Assembly: GCA_028712045.1 (NCBI GenBank)
Contig: JAQTRA010000036.1
Coordinates: forward strand, 1-8,457
Origin: Candidatus Omnitrophota bacterium
GTDB lineage: Bacteria > Omnitrophota > Koll11 > Gygaellales > Profunditerraquicolaceae
Direction: 5' to 3'
DNA length: 8,457 nucleotides
The notes under the pieces are model-generated. The model was not told the origin of the DNA and made no database searches. It saw nothing but the letters and a program-made list of their open reading frames with translations. The translations under genes and the position numbers were made by a program. Of the stretch, positions 6,626 to 8,457 are shown one piece after another; the first letter of the stretch is position 1, and each line of letters opens with the position of its first letter.

Positions 6626-6654
6626 AATTTAACATATTTTAGCTAAGTTAGCAA
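6626..6654 (-). promoter_or_regulatory. Promoter candidate for tRNA-Ala and downstream genes
   Basis: TTGCTA (6654-6649) and TAAATT (6631-6626) are separated by 17 nt, with TG one base before the -10 as in extended promoters. The -10 ends 9 nt before the mature tRNA 5' end, which leaves a very short leader. Since only 19 nt separate the tRNA from the next gene, this promoter may also drive the fusion-rsmE-mtaB operon. An alternative -10, TAAAAT (6644-6639), has a poorer -35. The match is partial at both boxes. Confidence 0.55.
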
Positions 6655-6668
6655 TTTAAAAAGGATTT

Positions 6669-7220
6669 TTACTGCGCAGATGCACTGGAACTGACTGAAC
6701 GGGCTTTCATGAAAATCTGGGGATTACCTAAGTCAGCAGCTAAGGTAGGCACATACCTTCCGGTCAAACCGATCTCTGCTTGGGTGCCAAAATCCGTAAT
6801 ATTAACGTAAAAACCTCCGGCAATCACTTTATTCGAGAGGTTCTCCGGTGAGGTAAATGGGCAGGTACCTCCATTGGGCGTACAGGTTACGCTAAGAGTA
6901 TTTCCCGAAAGAGTGTAATCTAAATAACCATCATCTGTAAAAACAGACGGCGTATTTCTTAAATCAATGTAAACACGAAAACCATTAGCTAAAGCCTGGA
7001 TAGCATTCCTATTGCGATTTCCGTTAGAACGCTGGATATATTTGCTCATATGCTCAAGAGCATTTGAAATATCGTTTTGGACCTTTGCCCGCCGGTCTGC
7101 AGTAACCACATGATTTCGGCTAAATAAATCAATGGTGAAAAACCCGAGGAGAACCAGCGACATTAAAACAACCGAAACCAACAATTCTATCAGGCTTAAT
7201 CCGTATTTTTTTTTAGGCAT
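6669..7220 (-). CDS. Prepilin-type pseudopilin, GspJ/PilW-like
   Basis: The protein is predicted to be a minor pseudopilin of a type IV pilus or type II secretion-like machine, cleaved and methylated by a prepilin peptidase and inserted in the inner membrane before assembly. The 183-residue precursor has a basic leader MPKKKYG. Cleavage would follow Gly7, leaving mature LSLIELLVSVVLMSLVLLGFF with Glu at +5, which is the class III signature. The globular part contains one cysteine pair (CTPNGGTC). The size and the position after a PilV/GspI-like gene suggest GspJ or PilW, but the C-terminal domain is not diagnostic. It begins 23 nt after the previous stop (tandem TAA TAA) with no clear SD. It is the last gene of the cluster; the tRNA promoter follows its stop. 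Confidence 0.85.
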   Translation of the reverse strand: MPKKKYGLSLIELLVSVVLMSLVLLGFFTIDLFSRNHVVTADRRAKVQNDISNALEHMSKYIQRSNGNRNRNAIQALANGFRVYIDLRNTPSVFTDDGYLDYTLSGNTLSVTCTPNGGTCPFTSPENLSNKVIAGGFYVNITDFGTQAEIGLTGRYVPTLAADLGNPQIFMKARSVSSSASAQ

Positions 7221-7243
7221 GATTTTAAGGAGAGAACTTTTTA

Positions 7244-7612
7244 TTAACTCGGAACCCAGTTAACCGCAGCGACTACCCTACGCAAAGTTGTCCCGGCGAC
7301 TGTACTTACAGTATAATTCGCCGTATAGGGAATATTATTTACCTGGCTTACACCGCAAGAATGCGCTCCCAAACCTAAGGCGCCGCAGGCTAAAGAACCA
7401 CTATTCCAGGTATCCTGCCGCACCGCTAATTGCAAAGGTTCAAGGAAAAACTTTCCGATCCCGCCACTGGTCATGCGGTCACGAGAAAGCATAATATGGC
7501 GCTTGCCAGAAACAAAAACACTGACCATACCCGCCATAACTAAAGCAAAGATTACGGTTGAAACGATAACTTCAATTAACGTAGTAGAGCGTTTATTGCA
7601 GATTAAAGACAT
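7244..7612 (-). CDS. Prepilin-type pseudopilin, GspI/PilV-like
   Basis: This is a small 122-residue precursor with leader MSLICNKRS and hydrophobic helix TTLIEVIVSTVIFALVMAG. Glu at +5 of the mature protein is present if cleavage follows Ser9. The residue before the cleavage site would then be Ser instead of the usual Gly, a tolerated but less common choice. The head domain contains two cysteines (LACGALGLGAHSCG), probably a disulfide loop. The start overlaps the end of the upstream pseudopilin gene by 10 nt, which indicates coupling. GGTGG about 9 nt upstream is only a weak SD. Assignment to GspI/PilV is from size, order and the SxxTLIEVIVS style; a minor-pilin role at the tip of the fibre is inferred. 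Confidence 0.83.
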   Translation of the reverse strand: MSLICNKRSTTLIEVIVSTVIFALVMAGMVSVFVSGKRHIMLSRDRMTSGGIGKFFLEPLQLAVRQDTWNSGSLACGALGLGAHSCGVSQVNNIPYTANYTVSTVAGTTLRRVVAAVNWVPS

Positions 7613-8028
7613 GGATCACTACCACCGGGAGTACAAGTAGCAGTATTGATATCCGCTGTATAAGTTACACTCCAGGATCTCCTAGCCGGGCCTACCCCAC
7701 CAACAGGTACACGAGCAGCCGTCAAAGTATTAGTATTTGAGTTTAAAAGAATGTTCCAGTTTGTTCCACTGGAAGGTAAATTAACCCTCAAGTAAGTATT
7801 GATGTTAGAAATTATAATATCAGTTCCGGAAGGAGGATAAAAATGGCCAGCCTCCATTTTATAAATCTTTTCTGCTGCTTGGATAAGAGAAAGCGTAGCT
7901 TTAGCTTCTTTATCCAAAGTACGTTCTTTAGCTTTGGTATACGCCGGCATGCCAATCGCCGCCAAGGTTCCGATAATTAAAGCCACAATTATCAACTCAA
8001 CTAAAGTAAAACCTTTTTTTATCAGCAT
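7603..8028 (-). CDS. Prepilin-type pseudopilin, GspG/PilA-like
   Basis: The 141-residue precursor has a textbook class III signal: leader MLIKKG, cleavage after Gly6, mature FTLVELIIVALIIGTLAAIG with Glu at +5, then a long amphipathic helix (YTKAKERTLDKEAKATLSLIQAAEKIYKMEAG in pieces) and a small C-terminal domain. The length fits a major-type pseudopilin of a type II secretion-like or type IV system. Two cysteines close to the C-terminus (CTPGGSDPC) could form a short disulfide loop. There is no SD before the ATG. A 10-bp hairpin ends 7 nt upstream, which may limit translation relative to the preceding pilin gene. The end overlaps the next pseudopilin by 10 nt. The structural role is family knowledge; the exact machine is unknown. 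Confidence 0.92.
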   Translation of the reverse strand: MLIKKGFTLVELIIVALIIGTLAAIGMPAYTKAKERTLDKEAKATLSLIQAAEKIYKMEAGHFYPPSGTDIIISNINTYLRVNLPSSGTNWNILLNSNTNTLTAARVPVGGVGPARRSWSVTYTADINTATCTPGGSDPCL

Positions 8029-8035
8029 AGACTAT

Positions 8036-8063
8036 ATAGTTGATCTTTTAATCGATCAACTAT
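8036..8063 (-). promoter_or_regulatory. Intercistronic hairpin between two pseudopilin genes
   Basis: The perfect arms ATAGTTGATC and GATCAACTAT flank an 8-nt loop. The stem begins 12 nt after the upstream pilin stop and ends 7 nt before the next ATG. No T-run follows, so it is not an intrinsic terminator. It could protect the upstream pilin mRNA 3' end or mask the next ribosome binding region. Confidence 0.65.
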
Positions 8064-8075
8064 CCCGGTTAATTT

Positions 8076-8457
8076 CTAATAACCCAGAGCTGTACCAGTT
8101 CCGCTCCAAACACCCACTTCAGATAAAATTTTAGTTTTACCGCCTGATTCAGTAGTTCCTGCCGGTAATTTACCATTAGCAGCACAACGAGTAGCTGTAC
8201 CAGCATTTCCGCTATAGGCATAAGAAAAAAAGTAAGATCCGCCAGCAAGGCAAGAAGTAGGAAGCGTGTTATCTAAAGTTCCTACGTTTGGAGCAGAAGC
8301 GCTATTTTCAATCTGATAAGCAATCCCCTGCGTCCTTAAACTTCCTAAAATTGTCCTGGCTTCACCCCAACGACCTTTTTCCACTACTTTAGTATATTGA
8401 GCTAAACCCACTGAGGCAAGAATTCCTACAATAATGATAACTACGATTAACTCGATT
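8076..8457 (-). CDS. Prepilin-type pseudopilin, GspG/PilA-like, N-terminus beyond window
   Basis: The reading frame enters from the right edge, so the true start and leader peptide are missing. The visible part begins inside the conserved helix as IELIVVIIIVGILASVGL, the expected continuation of a KGFTL-type prepilin signal. It continues with AQYTKVVEKGRWGEARTILG, a helix typical of major pseudopilins, and a head domain rich in Ser, Gly and Thr with two cysteines (TSCLAGG and ATRCAANG) that could pair. About 126 residues are visible. A GTG at 8411 lies inside the membrane helix and cannot be the real start. It heads the four-gene pseudopilin cluster and is the best candidate for the abundant subunit because a hairpin follows its stop. 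Confidence 0.9.
   Translation of the reverse strand, partial: IELIVVIIIVGILASVGLAQYTKVVEKGRWGEARTILGSLRTQGIAYQIENSASAPNVGTLDNTLPTSCLAGGSYFFSYAYSGNAGTATRCAANGKLPAGTTESGGKTKILSEVGVWSGTGTALGY

Noticed and set aside
7288..7494. Plus-strand open frame of 68 codons
   Set aside because: It is the antisense shadow of a pseudopilin gene with a class III signal on the other strand.
7934..8134. Plus-strand open frame of 66 codons
   Set aside because: It crosses the pilin start, the hairpin and the next pilin end on the opposite strand; no supporting signals.
8409..8411. GTG as start of the first pseudopilin
   Set aside because: It lies within the conserved transmembrane helix. The frame continues upstream as IELIVVIIIVGILAS, so the real start is outside the window.

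Overview
The window is a compact bacterial segment of moderate GC content in which every gene I can support lies on the minus strand. It reads as one or more long transcripts from position 8457 down to 1. Short overlapping genes, weak or absent Shine-Dalgarno (SD) sequences at many starts, a cluster of small type IV-type pseudopilins and a membrane pyrophosphatase suggest an uncultured deep-branching bacterium. The pseudopilin and small membrane protein style reminds me of Candidatus Omnitrophota and relatives, but that is recollection and not a proven assignment.

Layout in transcription order. (1) 8457-6669: four consecutive prepilin-like genes, the first cut by the window edge. Two are GspG/PilA-like, one GspI/PilV-like and one GspJ/PilW-like. 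A strong hairpin separates the first two. Each visible mature domain contains exactly two cysteines. (2) 6616-6544: a tRNA-Ala with anticodon CGC, with its own promoter candidate. (3) 6524-2719: a tight run starting 19 nt after the tRNA. It holds a signal-peptide-bearing fusion of AmmeMemoRadiSam proteins B and A, then rsmE (16S rRNA m3U1498 methyltransferase), mtaB (tRNA ms2t6A37 methylthiotransferase) and a YbgC-like hotdog thioesterase. The first three overlap by 1 and 14 nt. (4) 2710-2675: a 36-nt perfect palindrome. (5) 2645-1849: a nitroreductase-family flavoprotein, coupled through TGATG to a 98-residue two-helix membrane protein of unknown function. (6) 1842-1: a good promoter containing an inverted repeat in its spacer, then a strong ribosome binding site and hppA, a K+-dependent-type membrane pyrophosphatase that runs off the left edge.

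Functionally, the centre is an RNA-modification and translation neighbourhood (tRNA-Ala, RsmE, MtaB) joined to the poorly understood Memo/AMMECR1 system. The right part supplies subunits of a pilus or type II-like secretion pseudopilus. The left part is ion-motive energy conservation using pyrophosphate. The most notable feature is the B-A fusion. Its outer start carries a signal peptide but no SD. A near-ideal SD and ATG lie exactly at the B/A domain junction, so one gene may give an exported fusion and a cytosolic A protein. No mobile element, CRISPR array or complete new defence-type system is visible, and no stretch over 300 nt lacks a gene.
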